Shown here: positions 24,888 to 34,288 of the stretch, one piece after another
Numbering within the stretch: the stretch's first letter is position 1
Layout: each line of letters opens with the position of its first letter
NCBI GenBank assembly: GCA_002842035.1
Contig: PHBP01000010.1
Location: 1-42,327 of the forward strand
Source: Candidatus Cloacimonetes bacterium HGW-Cloacimonetes-2
GTDB lineage: Bacteria; Cloacimonadota; Cloacimonadia; Cloacimonadales; Cloacimonadaceae
Length of the DNA: 42,327 nt
Direction of reading: 5' to 3'
Made by a program: the position numbers and the translations under genes
The notes under the pieces: generated by a model
Databases searched by the model: none
The model's input: only the letters and a program-made list of their open reading frames with translations
Told to the model about the DNA's origin: nothing

Positions 24888-25991
24888 ATGGCAAAAGTAG
24901 TCGTTCAAGACCTCAATAAATATTATGACAACGGCTTTCACGCCGTCAAGACAGTGAATTTTGTAGCTGAAGATAAAGAATTTGTAGTGCTGGTCGGTCC
25001 CTCCGGATGCGGCAAGAGCACCATTCTAAGGATGATAGCGGGACTCGAAGAGATCAGCTCCGGCAATATCTGGATTGGCGACAACCTCGTGAATAAGACT
25101 CTTCCCAAGGACAGGGATATCGCGATGGTCTTTCAGAACTATGCCCTATATCCTCATATGACTGTGTTTGAGAACATGGCTTTTGCCCTGAAACTCCGCA
25201 AAGATCCCAAAGATGTAATCAAACAAAAAGTCCAACACGCTGCCGAGATGCTGGGCATCCAAAACAATCTCAAAAACCGTCCCGGTCAGCTCTCCGGCGG
25301 ACAGCGTCAGCGTGTAGCTTTGGGCAGAGCAATCGTCCGCAATCCCAAGGTCTTTCTCTTTGACGAGCCTCTCTCCAATCTCGATGCCAAGCTGCGTGTT
25401 CAGATGCGCGCGGAGATTGTTAAGCTCCACCAACAGCTTGAAAACACTATGATCTACGTTACACACGATCAAGTGGAAGCAATGACCATGGCAGATAAGA
25501 TCGTCGTGATGAAAGACGGCATCATCCACCAAATCGCAAGTCCTCTCGAGGTTTACAATCATCCTGCCAATATGTTCGTTGCCGGCTTTATCGGCAGCCC
25601 TGCGATCAATATGGCCACAGGAAAGATCGTAAGCCACGATAATGCCTTGGCATTTGATAGCGGAGATTTCATCGTCAAGCTGCATTCGGACCAGTTTAAC
25701 GCTCTCAAGGGCTACATCAACAAGCCCGTTGTGATGGGTATCCGCCCGGAAGACATCTATGATGCCCGCTTTGATTCGATGGCAGACAGCCCCCAAAGCT
25801 TTATGACCACCTGCGACCTGGTAGAGCCTCTGGGTAACGAATACCACGTAATTCTCAAGACTGCCAATGCCGAGTTTACCGCCCGGTTTGATCCCAAGGA
25901 ACTCCCCAAAGTGGGGCAAAAGCTGGAAGTGACAATTGATATGCTCAAGGCTCACTTCTTTGATCCCGAAAGCGAGATCAGCCTTTACTGA
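24888..25991 (+). CDS. ABC transporter ATPase of the MalK/UgpC type
   Basis: I start it at 24888 (367 residues), after AAAGGAG; the open frame to 24840 begins with a TTG that is part of a TTGACA promoter box. ATPase motifs are Walker A GPSGCGKST, Q-loop FQNYALYPHM, signature LSGGQRQR, Walker B VFLFDEPLSNLD and the switch His in YVTHD. The C-terminal 130 residues form the TOBE-type regulatory domain of sugar importers (VMGIRPEDIYDA). It should energise import of sugars or glycerol phosphate by permeases. No permease or binding protein lies beside it; such ATPases often serve several transporters. The family is sure, the substrate unknown. Confidence 0.92.
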   Translation: MAKVVVQDLNKYYDNGFHAVKTVNFVAEDKEFVVLVGPSGCGKSTILRMIAGLEEISSGNIWIGDNLVNKTLPKDRDIAMVFQNYALYPHMTVFENMAFALKLRKDPKDVIKQKVQHAAEMLGIQNNLKNRPGQLSGGQRQRVALGRAIVRNPKVFLFDEPLSNLDAKLRVQMRAEIVKLHQQLENTMIYVTHDQVEAMTMADKIVVMKDGIIHQIASPLEVYNHPANMFVAGFIGSPAINMATGKIVSHDNALAFDSGDFIVKLHSDQFNALKGYINKPVVMGIRPEDIYDARFDSMADSPQSFMTTCDLVEPLGNEYHVILKTANAEFTARFDPKELPKVGQKLEVTIDMLKAHFFDPESEISLY

Positions 25992-26034
25992 TAAGATACC
26001 ACTCCACAATCCGGTAAGATAACCGGCGGATAAG

Positions 26035-26802
26035 ATGAAGATTCTGCTCCTGTTACTAGCGATGACGGTAATGGGAGCAGTCACTTTTTTGGGTGCAGTG
26101 GTGATCGAATCCACCGCCAGCCTCAGCGGACTCAATGGCATTACAATGCTCTCCTCCAATCCCGCTGACCACGCCTTTTCCCCACTGATTGGAAGCCGCG
26201 GGATCAGCTATTCCCTGTGCAACAACTTTGGCACCTCGGTCGCAAACGTCTATGGGCTGGGAGTTGCGGATCGTGCCGGAATCTTTCAATTGGCATCGGG
26301 TATCCGGCTCCAGAGCTCCGAAGACTACCGCTGGCAGGACCAATACGCTTCTCTGGCTATTATGGATCCCGGAAATCACGTTGGTATCGGTGCGACTCTG
26401 CATCTGGACTACCAAAAAGCCGGCAGTGCTCCCTCGACTTACGACTGGTCTTGGGATGCAGCTTGCAAAGCAGATTGGGGCGATTATGGTATGGAATTTC
26501 GCCTGATCAGGATGGATTCCGAGGATCGTCAGCTTCACATCACAGCTGTCAGCAGGCTTTACTCCGATATGGCATTTGCCACCACCTATGTCTGGGGAAA
26601 GAACGGCTATGCCTCACTGAGAACTGCCAGTTCTTACACCATCACGGATGAGATCATCCTGCAAAGCTCCTGGCAAAGCAATCCCTCCCGCTTTGGTGCC
26701 GGACTGCAGATCAAAATCGACAAGCTCAATCTGAGCTATGCAATTCGTACGCACAACGAGCTGAACCTGACGCACTGCTTTGATCTGGGCTATAGCTGGT
26801 GA
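26035..26802 (+). CDS. Exported beta-rich protein, PorV-like barrel candidate
   Basis: This 255-residue protein has an N-terminal hydrophobic signal (1-19). The mature start, LSGLNGITMLSSNPADHAFSP, resembles a shortened form of the PorV-type opening (...SNPA...). It then consists of alternating strands with Tyr/Trp (ASLAIMDPGNHVGIGATLHLDY, RLYSDMAFATTYVWG, INKLNLSYAIR-like end) and finishes on FDLGYSW, an aromatic C-terminus typical of outer-membrane barrels. An outer-membrane location is inferred; no function is known. It overlaps the next gene by four bases (GTGA). Confidence 0.6.
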   Translation: MKILLLLLAMTVMGAVTFLGAVVIESTASLSGLNGITMLSSNPADHAFSPLIGSRGISYSLCNNFGTSVANVYGLGVADRAGIFQLASGIRLQSSEDYRWQDQYASLAIMDPGNHVGIGATLHLDYQKAGSAPSTYDWSWDAACKADWGDYGMEFRLIRMDSEDRQLHITAVSRLYSDMAFATTYVWGKNGYASLRTASSYTITDEIILQSSWQSNPSRFGAGLQIKIDKLNLSYAIRTHNELNLTHCFDLGYSW

Positions 26803-28304
26803 AACGGGCTTTAGTCCTAATACTCGCTCTGATTCCCTGTCTGTTCTATGCTCAGTTCGCTGTGTCTGATAGTATCTTTTCGCCCTCCAGCCCTGCCGAA
26901 GACACTGCGACCCGCTATTATGATCTCCTGCAAAAGCTTTTGGATCAGGAGCTTGATAGCTACCAGTTACGCGGGACTTACTCCTCGGATACCTACAAAC
27001 TAAAGTCTGCCATTCGATACGCTAATCTCCGGATAAATGGCTCGTTTAGCCTAAAAGATGGCGATACCCGGGAGAATGCCAGCCTTAGCTACAGGAATTC
27101 CAAATCCTGGCTACGGGAGTTTCGCCTGATCAATTATGGAGTTGATTTTGCCCGTGGACTGATGATCGGCTCATCCGGCTATTCTAATGAGCTGATGCGT
27201 TTTAACAATCCCGGAGATGCAGCTTATTACTATCTTTCAGGGCTGGCTGTGGAGCTGGAATCCCGCAATCTGAAAGCCGATCTTTTCATTTCCCGGCAGG
27301 ACCGCCGCAGCCTGAATGCACCCACGGGAAGACTCTCGAGGACAAAGAATAACGGTCTTTACTCCCTCAGGGAAGAGATCGGAGGGATCGGACTGAGCTA
27401 TGAGACCAGGCATCTCAAGCTCGCAAGTCTTTACTACCATCAGGATTACATCAGTGATGGCGCAGATGACTCCCTGCCCGCTATGGATGCTCTCAGCCTG
27501 GCAAGCGATTGGCAGAAGGGGCGTCATCAGCTTGCTCTAGAGGCTGCTCTTATCGGGGATGGCAACGCCCAAAAACTGCTCTGGCGAGTGAAGGATCGCA
27601 AATATGACCACAGCTTTCAGCTCAGCCGGGGCGATCGCTACCAGCGTCCTGCCTATGCAGCTTTACCTCACCAACTCTCTGGCAGCACCAATGGTTTGGA
27701 GTGGTCTCAGGATCTTGATCTTGTGCTCAGTAGGATGTTTACAGCTTCTGTAGCATATCAATCATATATTCCCGGCAGTCATCTCGAACTGGATAAAGCA
27801 CTCTCGGTCTATAAATTAGGTATCGCTTACCGGGACTCTTTGAATACGGTTCGCTTGCTGCTCAGGAGCTTGGATAGGGCGATCCTTACTGCCGCCGATA
27901 GCAGCTATGTCAGCACCAAGCCGCGCCACCAGCGGATAAGTCTTGAGCTTTCCCGCGAGATCAACGCAAATCTCGATGCCGCAGTTTATTTCCGGTATCA
28001 ACTGGAGGAACGCTCTGTTTATGAGAACAACGCCTCGTATTGGAGTGCCAGAATCAAGTGGCATAATGATTTAATGAGTGTGCAGGGAGCTCTCCAAAGC
28101 TGGCAGACCACCCGTGAATTACTTATCGGGGAGACTTCTTTTTCGTTCGGTGAAATCACCTTGGAGCCGGTCAATTCTGATCGACTGCGCTTTACTTTGA
28201 GCGCAGACTATAAAATAAAGAAATTGAAGCTGGGTTTGGGAGCCACTTACTCATTCTTTGATCAGAAGCTGGTTAGTATCTATGTAAATCTCTCCGGGTC
28301 ATAA
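26799..28304 (+). CDS. Outer-membrane barrel-like protein of unknown function
   Basis: This 501-residue protein starts with GTG inside the stop of the preceding gene, so it is translationally coupled to it. A signal peptide ends FYAQ. After a helical segment (TATRYYDLLQKLLDQELDSY) the rest is a run of amphipathic strands. The region INYGVDFARGLMIGSSG...AAYYYLSGLAVELE is reminiscent of the barrel part of FCB-group proteins that carry ComEA-type helix-hairpin-helix domains, but the hairpin domain is missing here. The C-terminus GLGATYSFFDQKLVSIYVNLSGS looks like a closing strand. No catalytic residues are seen; outer-membrane location is inferred. Confidence 0.55.
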   Translation: MKRALVLILALIPCLFYAQFAVSDSIFSPSSPAEDTATRYYDLLQKLLDQELDSYQLRGTYSSDTYKLKSAIRYANLRINGSFSLKDGDTRENASLSYRNSKSWLREFRLINYGVDFARGLMIGSSGYSNELMRFNNPGDAAYYYLSGLAVELESRNLKADLFISRQDRRSLNAPTGRLSRTKNNGLYSLREEIGGIGLSYETRHLKLASLYYHQDYISDGADDSLPAMDALSLASDWQKGRHQLALEAALIGDGNAQKLLWRVKDRKYDHSFQLSRGDRYQRPAYAALPHQLSGSTNGLEWSQDLDLVLSRMFTASVAYQSYIPGSHLELDKALSVYKLGIAYRDSLNTVRLLLRSLDRAILTAADSSYVSTKPRHQRISLELSREINANLDAAVYFRYQLEERSVYENNASYWSARIKWHNDLMSVQGALQSWQTTRELLIGETSFSFGEITLEPVNSDRLRFTLSADYKIKKLKLGLGATYSFFDQKLVSIYVNLSGS

Positions 28305-28330
28305 TACTTAGCCTCTTTTAGCAAGACATT

Positions 28331-28453
28331 CTCCCCCTGTGCTTGCCTATGGTCTAAAGCATATCACCAGCAAATCAAGTCGAAATCAAGTCGAACCACG
28401 TTCGAGGTGATTTGCTCTTGATCTCGACTTGATCTGCTGTAGATTGTGGGGAG
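28331..28453. repeat. Modular palindromic element, copy 3
   Basis: The ends are CTCCCC (28331-28336) and GGGGAG (28448-28453), 123 bp overall. Left modules, outer to inner: ATCACC-AGCAA, ATCAAG-TCGAA, ATCAAG-TCGAA. Right modules as reverse complement, outer to inner: ATCAAG-TCGAG, ATCAAG-AGCAA, ATCACC-TCGAA. The centre is TCGAAC CAC GTTCGA. The arms carry different module orders, so pairing is interrupted at 2- to 4-base steps while the 11-nt register is kept. Confidence 0.88.
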
Positions 28454-28503
28454 ATATGGAGTGGAGGAGGGAATGACGGAGTGGATGGATTTAGGTATGG
28501 GGT

Positions 28504-28558
28504 GTAGGAGCGACATCCTGTCGCTCAGATTGGCTGTGCGTCAGGATGACGCACCCAC
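28504..28558 (-). repeat. REP/BIME-like pair of hairpins, copy B
   Basis: This is an inverted copy of the pair at 17864-17916: GTAG, then GAGCGACA TCC TGTCGCTC (28508-28526), then GTGCGTCA GGA TGACGCAC (28536-28554), then CCAC. Stems are identical to copy A; only one loop and the linker differ. The two hairpin types in one pair are therefore inherited as a unit. Confidence 0.82.
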
Positions 28559-28675
28559 GATTAGTAAATGAATCAGGACAGAGAAGAAAGCGCTTAACGC
28601 AGAGGCAAGTAACGAAACAGGTTCTGTCAATTAGAAACGATCTTCAATTAAACCGCAGCGCTAAGATCTACCTGC

Positions 28676-31600
28676 CTAAGACATCTCTATCAGGCTTTGC
28701 AGGCTCTCGATAGCTATCTCAAACTGGTTCATATAGTCCAGCCGTGCGTGATGTTCCAGCTCTATGACCAGTTTCAGGCCTCGTGACAGATCAAAGCGGA
28801 AGGGATGCTTGAGCTTGCCGCCCAATTGCAAGAGCTGCTTTTTGGAGGGTAGATTGGTCTCTCGGAATTCCATCGTGATCACACCATTGCGAACCTGGCA
28901 GGTCTGCAATCCGGCTTGTTTGGTAAGTACTTTGAGCTGGAAATAAAGCATCAGCCAGCGCGCTTTATCGGGGATTTTACCAAAGCGGTCGCTGAGTTCC
29001 TGCTCCAGTTCCTTTAGTTGCTCCAGATCTTCCAATTCATTGATCCTGCGGTAGATCCTCAGTCTCTCCTCGTCGTCGTCTATGTAGTCCGTGGGGAGAT
29101 AGAGGTCAATCTCCGTCTTGAGGCTCATCCTCTGCTCGGGGCTTTCCTCGATCCGGGCATCTTCGCCCTTCTCTTTGATCTCCAAAGCGTTTCCGAGGAG
29201 TTTGTTGTAATAGTTAAAGCCTATTGATTGGATGATTCCGCTCTGTTTGGTACCCAGGATAGTGCCGGCTCCGCGAAGCTCGAGATCACGCAGAGCTACC
29301 TGGAACCCTGCGCCCAGATAGTCGTATTGGGTGAGGGCTTCCAGACGGTGTTTTGCGTCTGTGGTAGTGCTTTTGGGGATCAGGAGATAGGCGTAGGCAC
29401 GGCGGTTGCTGCGCCCTACCCTGCCGCGCATCTGGTACAATTGAGCCAGACCGAAGGTGTCCGCCCGGTCGATGAGAATGGTATTGGCATTTGGTATGTC
29501 GATCCCATTTTCAATGATTGTGGTGCTGATCAGGACTTGGTATTCGCGGTTCAGGAAAGCATCCATCACGTTTTCCAGGTGATGCTCCGGCATCTGAGCG
29601 TGGCCAACCCCAAAGCTTACACCCGGCATAGCGGTTCTCAGTTCTTCTGCTACAGTCTCAATCGTCTGGACCCGGTTGTGGATAAAAAAGACTTGTCCGC
29701 CGCGATCGATCTCTCTACGGATGGCGTCTTTGATCACTTCGATATCACGCGGGGTGATGATGGTGCGTATCGGTAGTCTCTCCTTGGGAGAGGTCTGCAT
29801 CAGCGAGATTTCTTTCAGCTTGGCAAGGGCAAGATTGAGGGTGCGGGGGATGGGCGTCGCGGACATATATAGCGTATCCACATTGCTTTGCAGCCGGCGC
29901 AGTTTCTCTTTGTGCCTTACTCCAAAGCGGTGTTCCTCATCGATGATCAAGAGCCCGAGCTTTCTGAAGCGGACGTCCGCAGAAAGCAGCCTGTGCGTAC
30001 CGATGGCGATATCGATCTCGCCCATTGTGATGCCGACCAGGTCACGTTTTACCTGCTGACTGGTGCGGAACCGGCTGAACATCGATATTCTCACCGGATA
30101 CTGAGCCATTCTCTCCTTGAAAACGCGGTAGTGCTGTTCTGCAAGGAGGGTTGTCGGCACTAATACAGCTACCTGATAACCGCTGCAAACGGCTTTGAAA
30201 GCGGCTCTGATAGCTACTTCCGTCTTGCCGAAACCAACGTCGCCACAGAGCAATCTCTCCATCGGAGCAGGCAGTTCCATATCGGTTTTGATTTCTTTGG
30301 TAGATCTTGCCTGATCCTCAGTATCGTCGTATATAAAGGATTCTTCCAGCTCTCTTTGCCATTCGGTATCCGGCTTGTGAGGAATTCCGGCACGCTTGGA
30401 GCGCTCTGCGTAGAGCTTTACCAGTTCTGTGGCAACCAGCTCAATCTGCTCCTGGGCTTTCTTTTTGGTATTATTCCACTTGGCAGAGCCGAGCTTGCTG
30501 AGGACAGGCTTGCTGCCTTCTTCGGCTACGTATTTGGAGAGCAACTGCAACTGGAAGGTAGGCACATAGACCCTGTCTTCATCGGCATATTCCAGCACCA
30601 GACACTCCACGTCCTGTCCATCCAGCTTGATGATCCTAAGTCCTTCAAAGATGCCTATTCCGTGGTCAATATGCACCACATAGTCTCCGGGCTTGAGGTT
30701 TTCATAATCGATGATCTGCTCACCAGGTGAGTAGCGGGGAGTGTAGCGTTTGCGTTTGTAACGGTTGAAAATTTCGTGGTCTGTAAAGAGCTCCAGCCCG
30801 GTGTCTTCGATGAAAAAGCCTTCGTGCAATACTCCCAGATGCTGGTCGCAATCGAGCTGATAATCCGCGAGCAGTTCCCGCATACGTTTGCTTTGGGATT
30901 CATTGTCAAAGAGCAGGATTGCGTGTGCAGAGAGGCTATCGAGCTCTCTGAGGCGCCTGCTGAGCAGCTCCAGATCGGAGTTGATTGCGGTCGCGGAGAC
31001 AAACGGGGCACGGGTGGATGCGACTTCAAAGGGCAGCACGAATTCGCTTTGGGAGAGGAAGAGATTTCGGGAGCTATTGATCAGGCTGTAGATGTATTCT
31101 TCTCCGGCAAGGATCTTCTCGGGTTTGGGCAGTTTCGCCTGGCTGTGGTTTTTCTTTTCACGTTTATACTGCTGTATGCACTGCTCCAGGAGCTGTTCAA
31201 GTTCCTCTGCGATATAAGGATAATTGTTCCAGATGATTAGCCTGTCATCAGCCGGGAAGTAATCCGGGAAGCATTCCGTCTGGGGGATCAGCAGGCTGTA
31301 ATAGTTTTCAATGCCTTCAAAATAGCCTTTGCTGCGCACCTGGCTGATAATTGGTGAAGCGCTGATAACGTCGTCCAGAGCGAGCTCTCGGGCCGGGATG
31401 ATGCTGATCTGCTTTAGGTCTCCGGGTTCTGAACGCTGAGTCTGGGCAGAGAAATGCCTGATCGAGACGATTTCATCGCCATAATACTCCAGCCTCACAG
31501 GCTTTTGCAAGGGAGGGCTGAAGACATCGACAATGCCGCCACGCCGGGCAGCTTGGAAGACCTTGGCGACCTGATACTCGATCTCATAGCCCATATTTGC

Positions 31601-32074
31601 CAAATCCAGCATTAGCTCTTGAGGGGGATACTCATCGCCTTGTTTGATCGTACGGATGTGACGCTTGAGGCTGTTTCCCGGAGGCAGGTATCGGATCAGG
31701 GCTCGGATAGAGAGGCTATAGACGGCTGGTTCACCTGCGATGGCACTCAGGAAGGATTCCATTCTGGTGGCACGGATGGAGTAGTGCGGAGAGCGTTCTT
31801 CATAGGGCAGGATCTCGTAATCCGGCAGGTAAAAAGCCTTGTCTCTGCCTATCAGCACGCAGAGATCGTCCCAGATGTCTTCGGCGATTATGTCATCCTG
31901 TGAGACGATAATCAGGTTCTTGCCGCTGGTTTTATAGAGGTCTGCGGCAGCTAAGGCACGGGCTGATTGATTGAGGTGGTAATGCTGCTCTCTTTGGGCT
32001 CCCTTTGGGATGTCTCTTAGAGCTTTGAAATATGGTGATCTGTCCAGGTAAGCCAGTATCTTGTCGTAAAGCAT
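28676..32074 (-). CDS. mfd: Transcription-repair coupling factor
   Basis: This 1132-residue protein is close to the usual Mfd length. Its N-terminal UvrB-like region includes YEERSPHYSIRATRM and RRGGIVDVFSP. The CarD-like RNA polymerase-interacting domain is about 455-525 (LKPGDYVVHIDHGIGIFEGL). The superfamily 2 translocase has Walker A GDVGFGKT (611-618), DEEH (712-715), SATPIPRT and the TRG-type GAGTILGTKQSG. Mfd removes RNA polymerase stalled at DNA lesions and recruits UvrA. The ATG lies 3 bases after the helicase gene stops, so the two repair genes are coupled. It is the last gene of the minus-strand operon. Confidence 0.97.
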   Translation of the reverse strand: MLYDKILAYLDRSPYFKALRDIPKGAQREQHYHLNQSARALAAADLYKTSGKNLIIVSQDDIIAEDIWDDLCVLIGRDKAFYLPDYEILPYEERSPHYSIRATRMESFLSAIAGEPAVYSLSIRALIRYLPPGNSLKRHIRTIKQGDEYPPQELMLDLANMGYEIEYQVAKVFQAARRGGIVDVFSPPLQKPVRLEYYGDEIVSIRHFSAQTQRSEPGDLKQISIIPARELALDDVISASPIISQVRSKGYFEGIENYYSLLIPQTECFPDYFPADDRLIIWNNYPYIAEELEQLLEQCIQQYKREKKNHSQAKLPKPEKILAGEEYIYSLINSSRNLFLSQSEFVLPFEVASTRAPFVSATAINSDLELLSRRLRELDSLSAHAILLFDNESQSKRMRELLADYQLDCDQHLGVLHEGFFIEDTGLELFTDHEIFNRYKRKRYTPRYSPGEQIIDYENLKPGDYVVHIDHGIGIFEGLRIIKLDGQDVECLVLEYADEDRVYVPTFQLQLLSKYVAEEGSKPVLSKLGSAKWNNTKKKAQEQIELVATELVKLYAERSKRAGIPHKPDTEWQRELEESFIYDDTEDQARSTKEIKTDMELPAPMERLLCGDVGFGKTEVAIRAAFKAVCSGYQVAVLVPTTLLAEQHYRVFKERMAQYPVRISMFSRFRTSQQVKRDLVGITMGEIDIAIGTHRLLSADVRFRKLGLLIIDEEHRFGVRHKEKLRRLQSNVDTLYMSATPIPRTLNLALAKLKEISLMQTSPKERLPIRTIITPRDIEVIKDAIRREIDRGGQVFFIHNRVQTIETVAEELRTAMPGVSFGVGHAQMPEHHLENVMDAFLNREYQVLISTTIIENGIDIPNANTILIDRADTFGLAQLYQMRGRVGRSNRRAYAYLLIPKSTTTDAKHRLEALTQYDYLGAGFQVALRDLELRGAGTILGTKQSGIIQSIGFNYYNKLLGNALEIKEKGEDARIEESPEQRMSLKTEIDLYLPTDYIDDDEERLRIYRRINELEDLEQLKELEQELSDRFGKIPDKARWLMLYFQLKVLTKQAGLQTCQVRNGVITMEFRETNLPSKKQLLQLGGKLKHPFRFDLSRGLKLVIELEHHARLDYMNQFEIAIESLQSLIEMS

Positions 32075-32077
32075 TGT

Positions 32078-34267
32078 CTAGTCCGGTTCTGTTTGCAGGA
32101 ATGATCCCTTGATCTTGGCAAGTTTACCTGCCGCGAAAGAGATCGTGAGAGTGGCGTCACTACCCTCTCCGTCAACATTCAGGATCATACCCTTGCCGTA
32201 TTCTTTGTGATAGACGGTCTGCCCAATCCGCCAGAACTTTTGATCCTCACGTATCTTATGCTTGATCTTGGGAACTCTGCGGGGTGCTGCCTGGATACCG
32301 GGATCGATGTCTTCTCCGGCAAAAAGGTATGGCTCCAGTTCCTGGATAAACAGGCTGGGCTTGGTGAAGTAAAAGCTGTCGTAAAGCCGGCGGAACTTTG
32401 CATAACTGATAAAGAGGCGTTTCCTGGCACGGGTAACGCCTACGTAGAAGAGCCTGCGCTCTTCTTCGATCTCTTCCCGGGTCCCCATACTCATCCTGTG
32501 AGGCAGGAGTTCCTCTTCCAAACCGGCGATAAAGACTGAATCAAATTCCAGTCCTTTGCAATTGTGCAGGGTCATCAGTCTTACGGATTCCATACTCTCT
32601 CTGACCTGATCCAGCCCTGTCTGCAGCGCCACAAAGGGCAGATAGTCTGCCAGGAGTGGAGCTCTTTCATTCTCGGATGTAAAGCGCTCTGCAAATTCAC
32701 TAACCGAGGTGACAAACTCCACGAGGTTCTCTGCTCTTGCCAGTTCCTTGGGGTCTTTGGAGGCGTTGTACAGAGCAACAAGATCAAGCTCCTCCAAGAC
32801 TGTCTTGACCAGATCCAGCACCGGGACGCTATGCACCAGCTTGCGCCAGCTTTCGAGCTTTGCCGAGAAGGCACTGATCTTGGTTCTCGCTGCAGTCTGT
32901 AATCCGGGTACTTCATCAGCACTATGCATTGCTTGATAAAGGCTGATCCTGTTTTTTCCTGCATAACTGATCAGGTGATTCACAGAGGTAGTGCCTATTC
33001 CCCGGGGAGGTTCATTGATGATCCGGAGCAGGGCTTCATTGTCGGAGCTGTTGCTGAGAGCTGCCAGATAGCCCAGGAAGTCTTTGATCTCCTTGCGCTG
33101 GTAAAAGTAGAGCGAACCAACTATGCTGTATGGTATCCTCGCCTGCATCAAAGCGTACTCAAAGACACGGCTCTGGGCATTGGTGCGATAAAGCACCGCT
33201 ATTTGATTGAGTGAGGTTCCTTTGGCCCGTAGGATATTGATCTCCTCCGCGATTCTGGAGGCTTCCTCGTTCTCGTCCTTATAAGAGCAAAGCCGGGGCT
33301 TTTCTCCCTGTCCCAGTTCTGACCACAGTTCCTTGGGATGCCGCATCCTGTTTTGTTTGATGATGGCATTCGCAAGCTCCAGTATAGCGGTCGTTGAGCG
33401 GTAGTTTTGCTCCAGCCTGATAGACCTCACACCCGGGTAATCCTTTTCAAATTCCAGGATGTTACGAATGCTGGCACCTCTGAAGCTGTAGATAGCCTGG
33501 TCGTCATCTCCCACAACGCAGACTCTGTGGTGCTCTCTCGCTATCTGATAAACGATCTGAAACTGTGCCTGATTGGTATCCTGATACTCATCGATCATCA
33601 CATACTGAAAGAGCTTCTGATACTTGGCTCTGACCGGTTCATTAGTCTGCAAGAGCTTTGCTGTATAGAGCAGAATATCGTCAAAGTCCAGCGCTTGGTT
33701 TAGCAGCAACTGCTGCTGATAGAGCGTGTAGATCTTGAGAAACTTGGAGAAGTAACCCTCTTTATCGTCCAGCTCATCCTTCCTGGCTTGCAGATCCTCC
33801 GGCAGCATCAGGCGGTTTTTGTAGCGGCTGATCCCGTTTTGGACCCTACCCATCGGCACCTTGGCTTTATCTATGTTTTGCTCTTTATAGATCTTCTTGA
33901 GTACAGAGAGCTGGTTATCGTCATCGTAGATGGAGAAATTGCTATGAAAGGGCAGATTGGCTGATTCTTGCCTTAGTATCCTGCTGCAGACAGAGTGGAA
34001 AGTCCCCACCCACAAGCTTCTGGTAGGGAATTCCAAGAGCTTCTCGAGCCTTTCCTGCAATTCCCTGGCTGCTTTATTGGTAAAAGTAACCACCAGGATA
34101 TTCCAGGGAGCGACCCGCTTTTCTTTCAGCAGATAAGCACAGCGATATATGATGGATTTTGTCTTGCCGCTACCGGCTCCTGCGAGTACCAGGATAGGCC
34201 CGTCCACGCTTTGCACCACCTCAAGCTGGCGCTCATTCAGTTCTCTTTCGTAGAGTATCTCTTGCAC
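32078..34267 (-). CDS. UvrD/PcrA-type DNA helicase
   Basis: This 729-residue superfamily 1A helicase has Walker A AGAGSGKT (29-36), TFTNKAARE (Ia), DEYQDTN (226-232), GDDDQAIYSFRGA (III) and VRLMTLHNCKGLEFDSVFI, EERRLFYVGVTRARKRL (V/VI). The C-terminal 50 residues (WRIGQTVYHKEYGKGMILNV) are the Tudor-like RNA-polymerase-binding tail of PcrA/UvrD. It unwinds DNA 3' to 5' in excision and mismatch repair and rescues stalled RNA polymerase. The start codon is GTG with only a weak ribosome site; no in-frame ATG offers a better start. Its neighbour mfd acts on the same stalled polymerases. Confidence 0.96.
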   Translation of the reverse strand: MQEILYERELNERQLEVVQSVDGPILVLAGAGSGKTKSIIYRCAYLLKEKRVAPWNILVVTFTNKAARELQERLEKLLEFPTRSLWVGTFHSVCSRILRQESANLPFHSNFSIYDDDNQLSVLKKIYKEQNIDKAKVPMGRVQNGISRYKNRLMLPEDLQARKDELDDKEGYFSKFLKIYTLYQQQLLLNQALDFDDILLYTAKLLQTNEPVRAKYQKLFQYVMIDEYQDTNQAQFQIVYQIAREHHRVCVVGDDDQAIYSFRGASIRNILEFEKDYPGVRSIRLEQNYRSTTAILELANAIIKQNRMRHPKELWSELGQGEKPRLCSYKDENEEASRIAEEINILRAKGTSLNQIAVLYRTNAQSRVFEYALMQARIPYSIVGSLYFYQRKEIKDFLGYLAALSNSSDNEALLRIINEPPRGIGTTSVNHLISYAGKNRISLYQAMHSADEVPGLQTAARTKISAFSAKLESWRKLVHSVPVLDLVKTVLEELDLVALYNASKDPKELARAENLVEFVTSVSEFAERFTSENERAPLLADYLPFVALQTGLDQVRESMESVRLMTLHNCKGLEFDSVFIAGLEEELLPHRMSMGTREEIEEERRLFYVGVTRARKRLFISYAKFRRLYDSFYFTKPSLFIQELEPYLFAGEDIDPGIQAAPRRVPKIKHKIREDQKFWRIGQTVYHKEYGKGMILNVDGEGSDATLTISFAAGKLAKIKGSFLQTEPD

Positions 34268-34288
34268 AGAAGCCCCGGGTAAACTGAT

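Larger units (their letters stand above)
28305..28675. other. Convergent intergenic region with two repeat elements
   Basis: This 371-bp stretch lies between the barrel gene (+) and mfd (-). It holds palindromic element copy 3 (28331-28453) and the REP-like pair copy B (28504-28558). No gene and no standard terminator are seen, so the palindrome may serve as a transcription barrier in both directions. Confidence 0.7.
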
